Positions 62,281 to 64,000 of a DNA stretch of 64,000 bases are shown in pieces. The notes under the pieces are model-generated. The model searched no databases. It was given only the letters and a program-made list of their open reading frames with translations, and was not told the origin of the DNA. Origin of the DNA: Niebla homalea (taxonomy: Eukaryota; Ascomycota; Lecanoromycetes; Lecanorales; Ramalinaceae). The position numbers were made by a program, and so were the translations under genes. Location of the stretch: assembly GCA_019925105.1 (NCBI GenBank), contig JAHGAU010000011.1, positions 1,550,001 to 1,614,000 on the forward strand, read 5' to 3'. Position 1 is the stretch's first letter. Every line of letters starts with the position of its first letter.

Positions 62281-64000
62281 GCAGTAAGGAAGTTAATTGG
62301 TCGACTGCGCAGGCTGGACTTAGCCTTTTTACTATTTATTATCTTATAAGGTTTTTGAAAGCCCTGAAGAGTAGGCCTTATTACCGCTTGCTTGTCCTTG
62401 GTGCTGCCGCAGAGGATCATCTGTCAGCCTGGGTGCAGGCATGGTGGTAGGTGGTATCTCATAACACTGTAGGTATGTATAACCTGTGTAGGAAGCATGA
62501 ATCTATCCGCATTAAATACTTAGGTGGTCTGAGATATAGGGCCAACTGAACATACACACCCAATACACTCAATCCATACCTACCACACTTACACTTATAC
62601 GTCCTTACGTTTAACATCATCATTTTCCTGCTTATAAAACGTGATCGGAGTCTTCTTCCGGGTCTTCTGCTATATCTTTCGTAATGAAGTGTTGGCCAAG
62701 ATTTTTAGAATATAGTGCTGGTCAACTTTCAAATATAATTCTGCTTGAACTTCCTGCCCTTTAAACTCAAGAGCAAAATCATTGATCTTCTTCCACCTCG
62801 TTTAAAAGAAGATAGTAAAAGGTGGGAGGCAATAAAAGAGCAAAAGTAATGAAATAGCAAGTAGCAATGGAGTGCAATTGGAGATGGGCCGAAGCCCCCA
62901 TCCAAGTCAGTGAGGTGTCGGTTGCTTGCTATATTATTCCGTCTTGTTCTCCCTCTTCAAAGTGTATACGAAGCGATTTTACCCTTGGTCAGCCCTTTTA
63001 ATGTTTTCATCCCTTTATGTACCCAATCGTATGCATGGTGTTTTCCACGCTTTCCCCCTTCCAAAGACCAAGAATTGTTGAGTCTTGAGACAGCTTCCCT
63101 AACGAAGGACTGCCCATCGTTAGTGCTTTCGCGCTTGGTCATAGAGCCTCTGGTCTTACGCACCTTATCCGGCTTTATTTACACCACCCTGCTCCAGAGC
63201 AACCAGATAACGTGAGTCTCCTTCCGACTTTCTCTGGAAGAACTTACCGTGGCCAATTGAATTTTTCCCCACTTTACCGTTATTCGCTGCTCTTATAAGC
63301 CTTGCATTAATCCGTATAGATACTTTTCCTTATCTTTATGTCCTGGGAACGAAGGAGCCAGTATTACCGCGGTTTTCGCAGTCATTAATTACCACTCGGC
63401 CTCGTAACGGACGGTACCTTTTTCTTTCTGACCTTAAGGGGTTTCTCTGGAATCCTTGGTCGTTACGCTCTATAAGAACATCTTCTATTCATTATTAAAC
63501 GCTGTGGTAAGGGGAGCTGAGGATTATTTGGACTATAAGCTCGCTGTATCTCCGTAAAGACTCGGTAGATATAAATATATCCACGACGGAAAAATAGATA
63601 CCGGTGCCGGTTATCGTACGGTAATGCATCTGGCTGGAAGGACGACCCTTGCGAGAAACGTTCGTCTTCTAAGCAATCGTGCCCGGGCTGAGCCTCGACG
63701 TGGCCGTTGTAATAATTATAACCTTAGAAATTGTTAGAGTATTAATGACTCCTTATGGTATTATCCAATACATAAACCTATTCCAGAAATATCGTATATA
63801 TTAAATCTGGCCGTATATATCAGAACGGCCGGGTATTCTTTACAGATAGATTTATTCTTCCTATATACATTTAAATAATTAAATTAATAAATACGTTATA
63901 TATTTATAATATTAAGTTATAAGCTTAACGTAGTTATAAATATATATTAAGATTCATTTAAATAATTAATCCATTCATTGAATTAAAATATCGATTACTT
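62281..64000. other. Non-coding or degraded sequence to the window end
   Basis: 62281-63660 is of mixed composition with no convincing gene; a plus-strand frame at 62910-63215 lacks motifs. 63200-63700 holds patches of normal sequence that could be transposon remains. After about 63710 the sequence is again AT-rich and RIP-like. Confidence 0.35.

Overview
The window looks like an accessory region of a filamentous ascomycete (Pezizomycotina). The evidence is short spliceosomal introns (54-226 bp, with GT...AG ends and CTGAC/CTAAT-type branch sites), secreted fungal LysM and GH18 chitinase genes, and long AT-rich tracts with the footprint of repeat-induced point mutation (RIP). In those tracts CA and TG dinucleotides are almost gone while CG survives: positions 1-60 hold three CG and no CA or TG. 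Nearly all open frames in the tracts are closed by TAA/TAG, as expected if CAA, CAG or TGG had been mutated.

Layout. 1-15746: RIP-mutated nested retrotransposons. Pieces of a Ty3/gypsy element in minus orientation surround a Tad-like LINE (copy A). A second, full-length LINE (copy B, 8437-14244, 14-bp target duplication) follows, and its 3' end plus flank is repeated as a 918-bp tandem. 15939-16763: a small two-exon gene of an uncharacterised ascomycete family, with a one-base frameshift. 17071-20578: a Tc1/mariner-type DNA transposon with 90-bp inverted repeats, probably carrying a nested insertion. 20949-22787: a four-exon secreted LysM protein gene (minus) with a decayed extra LysM unit downstream. 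23091-23551: a MITE sharing terminal motifs with the Tc1 element. 24987-32597: a complete gypsy element (two 333-bp LTRs, 5-bp target duplication). 35732-39602: a six-exon, roughly 1150-residue GH18 chitinase with chitin-binding and NucA/NucB-like regions, broken by two one-base shifts in homopolymer runs. 41410-41873: a 464-bp hAT-like MITE. 44522-53469: a second copy of that MITE split by a second complete gypsy chromovirus (44552-53030), itself split inside its chromodomain by a 5'-truncated LINE (49631-50470). 55.6-64 kb: a GC-richer mosaic with a Ty1/copia gag-protease remnant, doubtful ORFs, and a two-exon gene for a 350-residue membrane protein whose 3' end is tandemly duplicated.

How the genes relate. 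The LysM gene and the chitinase gene point away from each other. The gap between them is largely transposon, so they may once have been close divergent neighbours. LysM proteins next to large LysM/chitin-binding GH18 chitinases (subgroup C, related to yeast killer-toxin chitinase subunits) are a known fungal arrangement. The chitinase would open chitinous walls, its C-terminal region resembles a nuclease, and the LysM protein could bind or shield chitin. That joint role is inference.

The clearest unusual signals are: a RIP gradient that spares the outermost roughly 80-130 bp of every repeat family; an antisense open frame shared by both gypsy copies between chromodomain and 3' LTR; several nested insertions with exact target duplications; and single-base breaks in two otherwise intact genes.
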